DNA of 64,000 bases, from the NCBI RefSeq assembly GCF_000243135.2, contig NC_019903.1, positions 720,001-784,000 of the forward strand, read 5' to 3'. Below, in pieces: positions 33,703-43,720 of the stretch. How positions within the stretch are numbered: the stretch's first letter is position 1; each line of letters starts with the position of its first letter. The stretch comes from Desulfitobacterium dichloroeliminans LMG P-21439 (lineage in GTDB: Bacteria > Bacillota > Desulfitobacteriia > Desulfitobacteriales > Desulfitobacteriaceae). The notes below the pieces were generated by a model, which saw only the letters and a list, made by a program, of their open reading frames with translations, ran no database searches and was not told where the DNA came from. A program made the position numbers and the translations under genes.

Positions 33703-34854
33703 ATGAGCATGAGTAAAGGAAATTCATTAATCGATGGAATTGGCATAAATAATCCTTACATTGAAGCCTGGAAGCAGGAAGGGAAAAAAGTCATAGGCAC
33801 AATCTGCTGTTATGTGCCGGAGGAGATCCTCCACGCTGCTGGCCTACTTCCGATTCGTGTCCGGGCCACAGGCTGTACCGATAACAGTAACGCAGAAGCC
33901 TGGATGTCTCCTTTCAGTTGCAGCTATGCCCGCTCCTGTTTAGAGTTTCTGATGAATGGCACCTATGATTATCTCGACGGTTTAGTAGCTACCGACGGGT
34001 GTCTGATGGCCGGACGGATTTATGACAACTGGAAATACGCAGGCAAGGAAAAGATGAGTGGGAAGGATTATTTTCTAAGAATGATCGGCGCCCCACGATT
34101 GATTAAAGATATTACCCTGCCTTTTTATATTGAAGAACTCACTGAACTCAAAAAAGGAATTGAAGAATTTGCAGGCACGGTTATTACCGACGAAAAACTG
34201 CTGGAATCCATTGCCTTGTACAATGAAACTCGCCGGCTGATTAGAGAACTATATGACCTGCGCAAGAGTGATAACCCGGTCATCAGCGGCAGAGAAGCTC
34301 TAAACATAACCCTAGCCGCCATGTCCATGCCCAAAGAAGATTACAATCGAATGTTGAAAGATTTTCTTGCGGAGGCAGGAAAGAGGGAACCTCTTAAAGA
34401 GTCCCGTGCCCGCCTAATGATCATAGGCAGTGCTCTGGATGATCCGGAATACCTGAAGGTCATTGAAGACAAGGGTGGGCTGATCGTGGCTGATACCACA
34501 TGCTACGGGAGCAGATATCTTTGGGAGCCCGTCGAGATGGATGGCGATGCCCTGACATCCCTAGCCAAAGCATATCTGAGCCGGCCGACCTGCCCGCGGA
34601 TGTGCAATTTGCATAATGAGATTCATGATTTCATGTTCCAAATGGCAAAAGATTTCCGCATTGATGGGATTGTGTATACGAGAATGAAGTATTGCGAGAT
34701 CTGGGGTGGGGAAAATGTCTTCTTTGAAGAGAAGATTAAAGAAGCAAATATTCCATTGCTCACCGTAGAACGTGAGGAAATCTTGACTAACGCAGGACAG
34801 TTGGCTGTTAGAGCGGAGGCATTTATTGAGATGATTGAGGGAGGGAAAATGTAA
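33703..34854 (+). CDS. BcrC/HgdA-family subunit alpha 2
   Basis: 383 residues from ATG 33703 (AAGGAG upstream; ATGs at 33700 and 33709 are alternatives). After the first dozen residues only about four differ from alpha 1 (A/T, L/Q, R/P, F/L). The DNA is almost identical over roughly 1.1 kb, although the paired beta genes have diverged. Same Cys motifs as alpha 1. Its stop is followed directly by the beta 2 ATG. Confidence 0.88.
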   Translation: MSMSKGNSLIDGIGINNPYIEAWKQEGKKVIGTICCYVPEEILHAAGLLPIRVRATGCTDNSNAEAWMSPFSCSYARSCLEFLMNGTYDYLDGLVATDGCLMAGRIYDNWKYAGKEKMSGKDYFLRMIGAPRLIKDITLPFYIEELTELKKGIEEFAGTVITDEKLLESIALYNETRRLIRELYDLRKSDNPVISGREALNITLAAMSMPKEDYNRMLKDFLAEAGKREPLKESRARLMIIGSALDDPEYLKVIEDKGGLIVADTTCYGSRYLWEPVEMDGDALTSLAKAYLSRPTCPRMCNLHNEIHDFMFQMAKDFRIDGIVYTRMKYCEIWGGENVFFEEKIKEANIPLLTVEREEILTNAGQLAVRAEAFIEMIEGGKM

Positions 34855-36123
34855 ATGGCTGAAAAAGTTGACCTCATAAAGAATATTTCTGACTCTGCGG
34901 ATACGGCAGTTAAGCATGTTGGAGAGAAATACCCACAAAACCTGTGGATGTTTGATGTGCAAAAGGCCTATTGGAATGCAGTCAATACGGCCCATGACGA
35001 AGGAAAGAAACTGATTTATATGGGTGCTTGCGCTCCCATGGAATTGATTTATGCCTTTGACGGAGTACCTTTAATTCTCGATATCATTTCAACTCGCTGT
35101 GCCACTGAATCGGACCTTGCCGCCAAATATGTTGACATAGCCGAAAAGCATGTAACTTCCAGCATGTGCGGGATTGACAAAGTTGCCCTTGGTGCAGTCA
35201 TTAGCGGCGATATAGCGGATAAGCCGGATGCCTTTATATATTCAACGGTACCCTGCGATTCATCTAGGGTTTCTTATCCGTATATTGATCAATATATCGG
35301 TGTTCCCAGTTATTGTATGGATATCCCTTACCGCAAGGACGAACAGGGTTATCGGTATATAGCCGAACAAAACAAGGAAATCGTTAGTTTTTTAGAACAT
35401 GTGACTGGGAATAAACTAGATTGGGATAAGCTCGAAGAAGTCATGGAGATCTCTAATAAGACCAATATTTTAATGAAGAAAATTGCCGACTTGCGTAAAA
35501 ATAAACCTTGTCCGCTCCCAGGGTCCCTCTTATTCTTAAATCAACTCATTCCGGCCATGGCAGGGAGCCCAGATATGCTGAAGTGCTTGGAAGCCCAATA
35601 TAAGGTTGGGAAATACATTGTGGATAAGGGTCTAGGCTCCACTAAGGAAGAGAAATTCCGAGTTCTGTGGATGCAGAACATGCTGTGGTCCAATATCAAA
35701 GTCCTAGCTTGGCTGGAGAAAAAATACGGAGCGGCTATTGTAATGGAAGCCTTCGGATATCAAGAGACTCCCTTGTTTAAGGATTTTAAGGATCCTGACC
35801 ATGTGTTTATGACTTTGGCAAAAAAGGCACTTGCTTTGCCCATGATCCACGGGTCATCCGGGCCTGTTGAAGACTATATGAATCTTGTGGATCAGTGCAT
35901 GGCAGACTATGACATCAATGTGGCTATGTATGTAGGACATGTGGGCTGTAAGCATACCTGGGCTGCTGGAAAAATTATCAAAGATATGGTTATGGATAAA
36001 TACGGAATACCTACTCTGACTTTAGATGTGGATGCCATCGATAGCCGCTATAAGAGTACCGAAGAAATTGAATCGGTAATCGGAGAATACATGGATACCC
36101 TGATTGAAAACCAAAGTGCCTAA
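34855..36123 (+). CDS. BcrB/HgdB-family subunit beta 2
   Basis: 422 residues, ATG immediately after the alpha 2 stop. YMGACAPMELIYAFDGVPLILD, HVTSSMCGIDK, TVPCDSSRVSYPY and HVGCKHTWAAGK. Compared with beta 1 the first Cys of CSSMC is Thr (TSSMC), which may alter cluster ligation. About two thirds identical to beta 1 by eye. Confidence 0.88.
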   Translation: MAEKVDLIKNISDSADTAVKHVGEKYPQNLWMFDVQKAYWNAVNTAHDEGKKLIYMGACAPMELIYAFDGVPLILDIISTRCATESDLAAKYVDIAEKHVTSSMCGIDKVALGAVISGDIADKPDAFIYSTVPCDSSRVSYPYIDQYIGVPSYCMDIPYRKDEQGYRYIAEQNKEIVSFLEHVTGNKLDWDKLEEVMEISNKTNILMKKIADLRKNKPCPLPGSLLFLNQLIPAMAGSPDMLKCLEAQYKVGKYIVDKGLGSTKEEKFRVLWMQNMLWSNIKVLAWLEKKYGAAIVMEAFGYQETPLFKDFKDPDHVFMTLAKKALALPMIHGSSGPVEDYMNLVDQCMADYDINVAMYVGHVGCKHTWAAGKIIKDMVMDKYGIPTLTLDVDAIDSRYKSTEEIESVIGEYMDTLIENQSA

Positions 36124-36158
36124 CATCCTACTTTATTAAAGGGGTTAAGTCCGTGGTG

Positions 36159-36191
36159 TTAATCAGATGGTATTAATCCAATCTGAATTAA
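36159..36191 (+). promoter_or_regulatory. Inverted repeat before the CoA transferase gene
   Basis: TTAATCAGAT (36159-36168) against ATCTGAATTAA (36181-36191), one bulged base. It lies in the 95-nt gap after the second dehydratase pair; possible operator or internal processing site. Confidence 0.35.
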
Positions 36192-36218
36192 TATTTAATT
36201 TTGAAAGGGGATATAAAA

Positions 36219-37514
36219 GTGGACGTTAAAAGTGTATACCAATCTAAACTCACCACCGCTGCTGAAGCAGCAAAATTGATTAAATCCGGTGATCGTGTCT
36301 ACGTTGCGCCTTTCACAGGAATCCCTATTGATATCCTCAACGCTATAGTCGATCGATACGAGGAATTGGATAATGTTCGCCTAACCGGAATCTTCATGAC
36401 CAAGCCTATGCCCTTTCTCACAGACCCTAAATATCTCGGCCACCTGGAATATTGTACTTACTTTGTAATGCCGCCGGTAGAAAGGGCTGTAGCACCTTAT
36501 GGACTCATGGAACATTCATCTGTGGATTTCTCTAAAACCCTTCATTTTCTCAAAAAAGTTCGCAAAGTTAAGAAACTAATTGCCGGAGTATCTACAATGG
36601 ACGAGGAAGGGTATATGTACTTTGGCCCCCATGCCTCCAGCGTCAATGGCGCCGTAGCAGATGGTGCCGAGCAAATCATTGTTCAGGTCAACAGAAATAT
36701 GCCTAAGATCAAAGGGGAAGACGTAAAAATACATGTAAGTCAAGTGGATTGCATCATTGAAGCCGATTATCCCATTTTCTCAGTCCCGGAGTCAGAAATA
36801 ACCGAGCTTGATCAAAAAATCGCTGACTACATCATCCCTCTGGTAAGGGACGGCTCAACAATCCAAGTGGGTATTGGCGGTTTGGCCAATGCTGTAAGTT
36901 ATGGCTTACAGAAAAGGAAAAACCTTAGAATCTATACGGAAATGATCTCAGAATCCATGAGGCGCCTCATAGAGGTAGGTGCTGTTGACCCGAACAGTAA
37001 AGCCATAGCCGGATTTGTTTACGGAAGTAATGAACTATATGATTGGTGCGCTAATAATGAACAGATTTATCTCCGTCAAACCAATAAGACCGCTCAAGTT
37101 AACGAGATTGCAAAAAATGATGACTTTGTGTCGATCAATACCTGCTTAATGGTTGATTTGACCGGTCAGGTCGCATCTGAAGCCGTAGGGACAAGAGTTG
37201 TTGCCGGAATGGGCGGTTCGTCAGTTTATGTCAGAGGTGCAACTCAAGCAAAAGGCGGTCAAAGCTTTATCTGTCTGCCATCTACAAGCGAAGTGGATGG
37301 TAAGCTTACATCCAATATCGTCTTCTCCTTTCCGCCTGCTACACCGGTTACGGTTCAAAGGTCGGACGTAATGAATATCGTTACGGAATACGGTATAGCT
37401 GATCTCTATACCCAGAGTGTCAGAGAACGTGCAAAACGCCTTATAGCAATTGCTCACCCGGATTTCAGGGAAGAACTGACTGCGCAGGCTAAAGCAGCAA
37501 AATATATCCTGTAA
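36219..37514 (+). CDS. Acetyl-CoA hydrolase/CoA transferase family (Cat1/4-hydroxybutyrate CoA transferase-like)
   Basis: 431 residues from GTG 36219, 8 nt after AAAGGGG. Family I/II CoA-transferase motifs: VGIGGLANAVSYGL, the active-site Glu region YTEMISESMRRL, the GMGGSSVYVRGATQAKGG loop, and VTEYGIADL. It likely moves CoA between the organic acid substrate or product and acetate, saving ATP. Confidence 0.9.
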   Translation: MDVKSVYQSKLTTAAEAAKLIKSGDRVYVAPFTGIPIDILNAIVDRYEELDNVRLTGIFMTKPMPFLTDPKYLGHLEYCTYFVMPPVERAVAPYGLMEHSSVDFSKTLHFLKKVRKVKKLIAGVSTMDEEGYMYFGPHASSVNGAVADGAEQIIVQVNRNMPKIKGEDVKIHVSQVDCIIEADYPIFSVPESEITELDQKIADYIIPLVRDGSTIQVGIGGLANAVSYGLQKRKNLRIYTEMISESMRRLIEVGAVDPNSKAIAGFVYGSNELYDWCANNEQIYLRQTNKTAQVNEIAKNDDFVSINTCLMVDLTGQVASEAVGTRVVAGMGGSSVYVRGATQAKGGQSFICLPSTSEVDGKLTSNIVFSFPPATPVTVQRSDVMNIVTEYGIADLYTQSVRERAKRLIAIAHPDFREELTAQAKAAKYIL

Positions 37515-37543
37515 AAAAACAGAAGGCGAAAGGATGGAAATAT

Positions 37544-39877
37544 ATGTCATACTATGTGCAAAAGGCTGCAGTTTTGGGCGCAGGCGTCATGGGCAGCGGC
37601 ATCGCCGGCTTGCTGGCCAGTGTCGGCATAAGGGTTGTGCTGCTTGACGTGGTTCCTAATGAGCTAACTGAAGAAGAAAAAGGGAAAGGTCTCACAAAGG
37701 AAAGCCCCCAATTCCGCAACAAATTCGCAATTGCTGCCTTGGAACGAATTTTGAACCCGAAGACCATGATGCTTTACAAAAAGGAAAGCGCGGCTCTAAT
37801 TAATACTGGAAACATGACCGACAATATGGACATGATTTCCGATTGCGACTGGATCATCGAAGTGGTTGTAGAGCGTCTGGATATTAAGAAACAGGTTATG
37901 AAAGAGGTCGAAAAACACCGCAGACCTGGAAGTATCGTCTCAACTAACACTTCAGGCGTCTCTATCAGAGAAATCACCAAGGATATGCCTAAGGAATTCC
38001 GCCAGCATTTCCTCGGTACCCACTTCTTTAATCCCCCCCGTTTTATGCGGCTGTTTGAGATGATTGTCCTTGAGGATACCCTGCCTGAAGTTAAGGAATG
38101 CATTGTGAACCTAGCCAGAAATACCCTGGGTAAAGGTGTAGTCTTTGCCAAAGACACCCCGAACTTTATTGGTAACCGTATTGCCAGTATGTCCAGTGCA
38201 GAAGTTCTGCGCCTGATGATACGCTATGATTTTACAATTCCCTTGGTTGATCAGCTGACCGGAGAGGTTATGGGAAAAGCTAAAAGCGCTACTTTCGGAA
38301 CAGCTGACCTAGTCGGCATTGATGTTTTCACAAATGTAGCAGGAAATGTCATTAATAGCATGGACGACCCCAAAGAAAAGGAGCTCTTTACCCATCCGGG
38401 GTTTGTGCATGAGCTGGTCAAGGCCGGAGCACTTGGAAATAAGACAAAACATGGCTTTTATAAACGAATTTCTAAAAAGGAATCCATGTATTGGGACTAT
38501 AAGGAAAAGGAATATAAGCCCTATCTTCCTACCGTTCCCGAGGCCGTTAAGAAAGCACTGGCCAGTGATAACAAATTCGCGGCCATAGTTTATGGAGAGG
38601 CACCCGAAAACAAATTCATATGGGATCATACTAAAGCCCTCCTTCTGTACAGCTCTGCAAAGGTGCCTGAAATCACAGAAGACTTTAAGATGATTGATAA
38701 GGCAATGAAGTGGGGATATAACTGGGAAAAAGGTCCCTTCCAGATTTGGGATGCCATTGACCCGCAACGTTCTATTGCGCGTATGAAGGATGAGGGGGAG
38801 AGTGTCCCTGCTTGGGTGGAGCAGCATCTAAAGGACAATGGCGGGTGTTTTTATAACAAGGATACCGGCATAGATTTCGCTTACATTAATCTTAGTAATC
38901 AAGGCGCTCCCCCTGTAGCCGCCAACGAAGATGCAACCTTACGCGATATTGGCGATGGCGTGCTTTGCCTGGAATTCCACTCCAAGGGCAATTCGATTTC
39001 GGATAAGACAATGGAGATGCTGCGCACTGCCACCGAAGAATTGAAGAAAGACTGGATTGGACTGGTTATTGGCAACAGGAGTAAGAATTTTTCCGCAGGC
39101 GCCAATCTAGTTGGGATTGCCACACTGGCTAAAGAGAGAAAATGGGATTCGATTTCCGAACATGTTAAGGTGTTGCAGTCCGTTAATATGGCTTTGAAAT
39201 ACGCACCAAAACCAGTGGTCGCAGCCCCCTACGGAATGACTGTTGGCGGCGGAGCGGAATGCGTGCTTCATTCTTCATATGCTGTTCCCCATGCCGAGCT
39301 TTACATGGGCCTTGTCGAAGTCGGGGTAGGTTTGGTACCGAGCGGAGGGGGTTGTAAGGAATGTCTTTTACGCTCTGCTGAACGAGCCGGAGGAGCAACT
39401 AGCAAATCCCTACTCCCGGTACTTAGGAGTGCATGGCGCGGTATTGTGACCGGCTCTGTATCCGCTAACGCTTTTGACGCAGTGGATAAGGGATTTTTGC
39501 GCCAAGAAACCAGAATTATTTTGAACCCTGATGCGTTGATTGACGAAGCAAAGAAAAGCGTAATTGAGCTCGCAAGTAAAGGTTATCTGCCACCTAAGCC
39601 ATCCAAGGTGCTGCTGCTTGGGGACTATGGAAGAGCTGTTTTCTTTAGTGAAATTGAGGGTATGCGTGGGGGCGGTTATATGTCGGAGTACGACATGCAT
39701 ATCGCCAAAAAGATAGCATTCATTCTCACTGGCGGAAACGCGGTAAATGGAACTTTAGCTGATGAGCAATACATCTTGGATTTAGAGAGAGAAGCCTTTG
39801 TCAGCCTCTGCGGGGAAGAGAAAACCCAGGAAAGAATTGAGTACATGCTTAACAATGGCAAGCCGCTTAGAAATTAA
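37544..39877 (+). CDS. 3-hydroxyacyl-CoA dehydrogenase/enoyl-CoA hydratase fusion (FadN-like)
   Basis: 777 residues. N-terminal Rossmann domain (AAVLGAGVMGSGIAGLLASVG), catalytic His region GTHFFNPPRFMRLFEM and the dimerisation domain with PNFIGNR. The C-terminal third is a crotonase domain (SKNFSAGANLVGI, MTVGGGAECVL, LVEVGVGLVPSGGG with its Glu). This dehydrogenase-first order matches Bacillus FadN. It performs the hydration and NAD-dependent oxidation steps of beta-oxidation, feeding the thiolase encoded next. Confidence 0.92.
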   Translation: MSYYVQKAAVLGAGVMGSGIAGLLASVGIRVVLLDVVPNELTEEEKGKGLTKESPQFRNKFAIAALERILNPKTMMLYKKESAALINTGNMTDNMDMISDCDWIIEVVVERLDIKKQVMKEVEKHRRPGSIVSTNTSGVSIREITKDMPKEFRQHFLGTHFFNPPRFMRLFEMIVLEDTLPEVKECIVNLARNTLGKGVVFAKDTPNFIGNRIASMSSAEVLRLMIRYDFTIPLVDQLTGEVMGKAKSATFGTADLVGIDVFTNVAGNVINSMDDPKEKELFTHPGFVHELVKAGALGNKTKHGFYKRISKKESMYWDYKEKEYKPYLPTVPEAVKKALASDNKFAAIVYGEAPENKFIWDHTKALLLYSSAKVPEITEDFKMIDKAMKWGYNWEKGPFQIWDAIDPQRSIARMKDEGESVPAWVEQHLKDNGGCFYNKDTGIDFAYINLSNQGAPPVAANEDATLRDIGDGVLCLEFHSKGNSISDKTMEMLRTATEELKKDWIGLVIGNRSKNFSAGANLVGIATLAKERKWDSISEHVKVLQSVNMALKYAPKPVVAAPYGMTVGGGAECVLHSSYAVPHAELYMGLVEVGVGLVPSGGGCKECLLRSAERAGGATSKSLLPVLRSAWRGIVTGSVSANAFDAVDKGFLRQETRIILNPDALIDEAKKSVIELASKGYLPPKPSKVLLLGDYGRAVFFSEIEGMRGGGYMSEYDMHIAKKIAFILTGGNAVNGTLADEQYILDLEREAFVSLCGEEKTQERIEYMLNNGKPLRN

Positions 39878-39890
39878 AGGAGGCAAGAAA

Positions 39891-41069
39891 ATGAGAGAGG
39901 CAGTAATTGTAGCCTGCGGTAGATCACCGATCGGAAAAGCTCCCCGTGGGGCCCTGAAGTATACTAGACCTGATGATCTGGCCGCTCAGGTGTTGCAAGG
40001 GACGCTGGCAAAGGTGCCTGAGCTCGATCCGGCTTTAATAGAAGATTTTATTTTAGGTTGCGCATTCCCTGAGGCTGAACAGGGAGTCAATGTGGCGAGA
40101 AGTGTGGTTTTCCGTGCCGGTCTGCCGGAGAATGTACCAGGTCAGACGGTCAACCGTTTTTGCGCTTCAGGGTTACAGTCAGTGGCAAGTGCTAACGCCA
40201 CGATTATGAGCGGTATGGCTGAGATCGTTGTCGCTGGTGGCATGGAATCCATGAGCATGGTACCCATGAGCGGCAATAACCCAGCGCCTAATCCCTATTT
40301 AATGGATTATTTACCTGCAGCCTACATTTCAATGGGGCTGACAGCAGAAAATGTCGCTGAGAAATATGGAATCTCACGTCAAGAGCAAGATGAGTTTTCC
40401 CTGGAAAGCCATAAAAAGGCTGCCAAGGCACAGGCAACCGGGAAATTCGATGAGCAAATTATCTCGATTGAAAGTGTGTGCCCGACACGAGATGAAAAAG
40501 GGCGCCCGTCAAGCAAAATGGTCATTTTTGACAATGATGAGGGGATACGCAAAGATACCTCGCTGGAGGGCCTTGCCAAGTTGAAACCGGTATTTAAGAT
40601 GGGCGGAACTGTCACAGCGGGCAACTCATCCCAGACTAGTGATGGCGCGGCCATGGTGATCTTGATGTCCAAAGAAAAAGCGCAGTCATTAGGCATTAAG
40701 CCCATCGCCAAACTTCTCAGCTTTGCGGCCGAGGGCGTGGACCCGGCTTACATGGGAATTGGCCCTATCAAGGCTATCCCAAAGGCTTTGAAGATTGCAG
40801 ACAAAACCCTGGCGGACATCGAACTTATCGAACTCAACGAAGCCTTCGCTTCCCAGTCTCTAGCTTGTATTCGTGAGCTTTCCCTAAACCCTGAGATTAT
40901 CAATGTTAACGGTGGGGCGATTGCTCTCGGACACCCCCTTGGCTGTACAGGATCCTTCTTGCTGACTAAGCTGATTAGCGAGATGGCTGTGCGTGAGAAT
41001 AAGTATGGTCTTGTAAGCATGTGTATCGGAGGAGGTATGGGCGCTGCGGCAGTAATAGAACTGCTGTAA
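39891..41069 (+). CDS. Thiolase (acetyl-CoA acyltransferase)
   Basis: 392 residues from ATG 39891 (AAAGGAGGC). Catalytic Cys in VNRFCASGLQSV, His in GGAIALGHPLGCTG and the second Cys in MCIGGGMGAA are all intact. Cleaves 3-ketoacyl-CoA with CoA to acetyl-CoA. Starts 14 nt after the FadN-like gene. Confidence 0.95.
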   Translation: MREAVIVACGRSPIGKAPRGALKYTRPDDLAAQVLQGTLAKVPELDPALIEDFILGCAFPEAEQGVNVARSVVFRAGLPENVPGQTVNRFCASGLQSVASANATIMSGMAEIVVAGGMESMSMVPMSGNNPAPNPYLMDYLPAAYISMGLTAENVAEKYGISRQEQDEFSLESHKKAAKAQATGKFDEQIISIESVCPTRDEKGRPSSKMVIFDNDEGIRKDTSLEGLAKLKPVFKMGGTVTAGNSSQTSDGAAMVILMSKEKAQSLGIKPIAKLLSFAAEGVDPAYMGIGPIKAIPKALKIADKTLADIELIELNEAFASQSLACIRELSLNPEIINVNGGAIALGHPLGCTGSFLLTKLISEMAVRENKYGLVSMCIGGGMGAAAVIELL

Positions 41070-41102
41070 ACTTAAGTACGTGCAGTGGAAGGAAGTGGTG
41101 AA

Positions 41103-42668
41103 GTGATATCAAATAAAACGGTACCAGACCTTGCATATTACAGAGCACGTATCACCGGACGTAAGGAAGCAGTAGTTGATTATGATAGCAAACGTCGCTA
41201 TACCTATGCCCAGATTGAACAGCGAGCCAGCAAACTCGCGGCCTTTCTCCTGGAGAAACTGGATTTAAAAAAAGGTGACCGTGTAGCATTTTGTTCAGAA
41301 AACTCCATTGCTTATATCGATACATTTTTCATGAGCTATAAAACAGGCATTATTATGACCTCGTATAACTATAAAATGGGCAAAAACGAGATCAGTGTCT
41401 TGCTTGAACAAGAAACCCCTCGTGTAATTTTCTATTCAGAAAAGCAAAAAAAACTCATAGAGCATTTTCGCCAGGATGGTAGCAATCGCGAATACATCTG
41501 CATCATTGGCGAACCTGACAAAAGGGACAAATATTCCTATGAAGACATCATGGCCTATGAAGCCAAGGGTACCGCTGTTTACGAACCTCCATGTTTTGAT
41601 GATGTTAATATGCTTATTCATACCGGAGGCACAACAGGCGGTCCCAAAGCCGCGATGATGAGCTATTGGGCTATATTTTTCAATGCTATTAGTCAAATCC
41701 TTACTGCAAGCCTCAATCGTCAAGATTGTGCCAATGTGCTTTTACCCTTCTTTCACACTGCAGGGTGGAATGTTTTGATGTTGCCAGTACTGATTGCCGG
41801 CGGCAGCGTGATTCTCACAGCAGAATTTTGCCCTGAAACGGTATTACAAATCATCGAAAGTGAGCGTCCAACGGTCTGTATTGGCATCGAACCTATGTAT
41901 AAGGCAATTGCCAGACATCCCAATTTTGCCAAAACGGATTTCTCTTGTTATCGTTGGATGCTTAATGGTGCGGCACCTATTTCCCGGGGAACGATGGAAA
42001 TCTATTTGAGCAAGGGTGTTCGGGTGGTTAATGCCTATGGGATGACAGAAGCCGGTCCGAATAACCTATGCCCCGGCGTCAACGACATGACCACTGAGGA
42101 AATCAGCAGTAAATGGAGCTCTGTGGGAAGGCCTATGTTTTTTAACAATATCCGCCTTGTCAATGAAGATGGAGTTGATGTGCCAGACGGAGAAAATGGG
42201 GAGTTGCTATTTAACGGAAATCTCACCTTTTCAGGATACTGGAGGGATGAAGAGAAAACTCAGAGTACGGTCCGAGATAAGTGGCTGTATACCGGCGATA
42301 TTGCTTATAAAGATGAGGACGGCTATTTCTTTATCTGTGGACGTAAAAAATCTATGTATGTCTCCGGTGGTGAGAATATCTACCCCATTGAGATTGAGCA
42401 TGTGCTCGTGGGACATCCAGCGGTAGAATGCGCTTGTGTGTTCGGCGTTCCGGATGAAAAGTGGGGCGAAGTCGGTAAAGCACTGATCGTGTTAAAACCG
42501 GGATGTTCTGTAACGAAAGAAGAATTGCAGGCTTATGTAGGAGAAAATAGTGCGAGTATAAAAATACCTAAATATCTAGGATTTCTCAAAGAGCTGCCCA
42601 GAAACCCTGTAGGAAAGGTTGATATCAAAGCAGTAGTGAAAATGTATGGCAATTGTGCAGATGAATGA
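41103..42668 (+). CDS. Acyl-CoA synthetase (AMP-forming)
   Basis: About 521 residues from GTG 41103 (GGAAGGAAG upstream); GTG 41085 is also in frame. ANL-superfamily motifs: A3 MLIHTGGTTGGPKAAMMS, A5 NAYGMTEAGPNN, A7 WLYTGDIAYKDEDGYF, A8 CGRKKSMYVSGGENIYP and the Lys of PRNPVGKVD. Activates a carboxylic acid to its CoA ester with ATP. Acid specificity not predictable; the operon suggests it feeds the dehydratase/reductase pairs. Confidence 0.92.
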   Translation: MISNKTVPDLAYYRARITGRKEAVVDYDSKRRYTYAQIEQRASKLAAFLLEKLDLKKGDRVAFCSENSIAYIDTFFMSYKTGIIMTSYNYKMGKNEISVLLEQETPRVIFYSEKQKKLIEHFRQDGSNREYICIIGEPDKRDKYSYEDIMAYEAKGTAVYEPPCFDDVNMLIHTGGTTGGPKAAMMSYWAIFFNAISQILTASLNRQDCANVLLPFFHTAGWNVLMLPVLIAGGSVILTAEFCPETVLQIIESERPTVCIGIEPMYKAIARHPNFAKTDFSCYRWMLNGAAPISRGTMEIYLSKGVRVVNAYGMTEAGPNNLCPGVNDMTTEEISSKWSSVGRPMFFNNIRLVNEDGVDVPDGENGELLFNGNLTFSGYWRDEEKTQSTVRDKWLYTGDIAYKDEDGYFFICGRKKSMYVSGGENIYPIEIEHVLVGHPAVECACVFGVPDEKWGEVGKALIVLKPGCSVTKEELQAYVGENSASIKIPKYLGFLKELPRNPVGKVDIKAVVKMYGNCADE

Positions 42669-42721
42669 AAAGGATTTGACCTTTCCGAGTCACCCATTTA
42701 ACAGTAAAGGAGATCTGTGCA

Positions 42722-43690
42722 ATGTCAGACCAAAGAAACAAAGTACTTAAACAGTTCTCACAAGAATATAAACGAACAGATGATGGTTTTCATAAGAAGG
42801 TACACGGTTATTTTTACTTAAGGTATAACAAGCTATATGTTTATCTTATGAAAATGGGCTTGAATAAGATGCTGCCGAAGCCTCACAAACTGGTGATGCC
42901 TCCAGGAGAGCATAACAAGGAAGCCATGGAAGCTGTCAGTATGTTTGCAAGCCATACTGGCAGAAAATCCATGAGCATTGAAACCAGTGATTATCACGCC
43001 AAGGTTTTACGGGTGGAAGACGCCGCCAAGTTTTTCAAGCTGGAACAAGACCTGAACTTGCCAGACCTCCCCAAGACGATTATTCCCTTTGAGGTTGCGC
43101 GTAAAACAATTATCAAAAATCCGGAAAGCCTTTGCGTAATCGATTGTCCTTGTCGGGAAGCTCGTGGTGAAGAAGGATGTTATCCTCGCGATGTTTGTCT
43201 AGTTTTAGGTGAGCCGTGGGTCAGTTTTGCCTTGGAATACGGTGAAGAGAGCAATGCGCGCAGAATCACTCAAGAGGAAGCCCTACGCATTGTGCATCTA
43301 CAGCATGAGGCTGGTAATGTGCACTCCATCTTCTGGAAGAGCTCGCAAAATGATCGGACATATGCCATGTGCAATTGCTGTGCCTGTTGTTGTACAGCCT
43401 TGCAAGGCCATAACTATGTTCATTCTCCAATGATGGCCAGCTCCGGATACAAGTGCGAGGTGGATATAAAACAATGTATATCCTGCGGAGCCTGTACCGA
43501 ACATTGCAACTTCTTTGCTTTGGAAATCAAGGACGGCACACTTTCCTATCAACCTGAAAAATGCTACGGATGCGGTGTTTGTGAGTCGATATGTCCTAAT
43601 GGTGCGATTACAATGCGCAGAGACGACCCCTTGATCTCTGAACCCCTTGATCTAGATGTACTCATTCCGAAGTATACACCCAAGGAGTAG
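42722..43690 (+). CDS. 4Fe-4S ferredoxin-domain protein
   Basis: 322 residues. An N-terminal region without motif, then CPCREARGEEGCYPRDVC and a dense CNCCACCC cluster. Two ferredoxin-type [4Fe-4S] sites follow near the C-terminus (CISCGACTEHCN and CYGCGVCESICP). Similar proteins are common in anaerobes beside redox operons; probably an electron carrier for the ATP-dependent reductases. Confidence 0.85.
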   Translation: MSDQRNKVLKQFSQEYKRTDDGFHKKVHGYFYLRYNKLYVYLMKMGLNKMLPKPHKLVMPPGEHNKEAMEAVSMFASHTGRKSMSIETSDYHAKVLRVEDAAKFFKLEQDLNLPDLPKTIIPFEVARKTIIKNPESLCVIDCPCREARGEEGCYPRDVCLVLGEPWVSFALEYGEESNARRITQEEALRIVHLQHEAGNVHSIFWKSSQNDRTYAMCNCCACCCTALQGHNYVHSPMMASSGYKCEVDIKQCISCGACTEHCNFFALEIKDGTLSYQPEKCYGCGVCESICPNGAITMRRDDPLISEPLDLDVLIPKYTPKE

Positions 43691-43720
43691 ATCAGAAGTA
43701 ATGTTTAGAGGAGAACACCT

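Noticed and set aside
33516-33746. Minus-strand ORF of 76 codons between the cooC-like and alpha 2 genes
   Set aside because: It overlaps the alpha 2 start and ribosome site and has no family resemblance.
30245-36123. The duplicated alpha/beta block as an assembly error
   Set aside because: The beta genes and the flanks (cooC-like gene versus CoA transferase) differ clearly, so both copies are real even though the alpha genes are almost identical.
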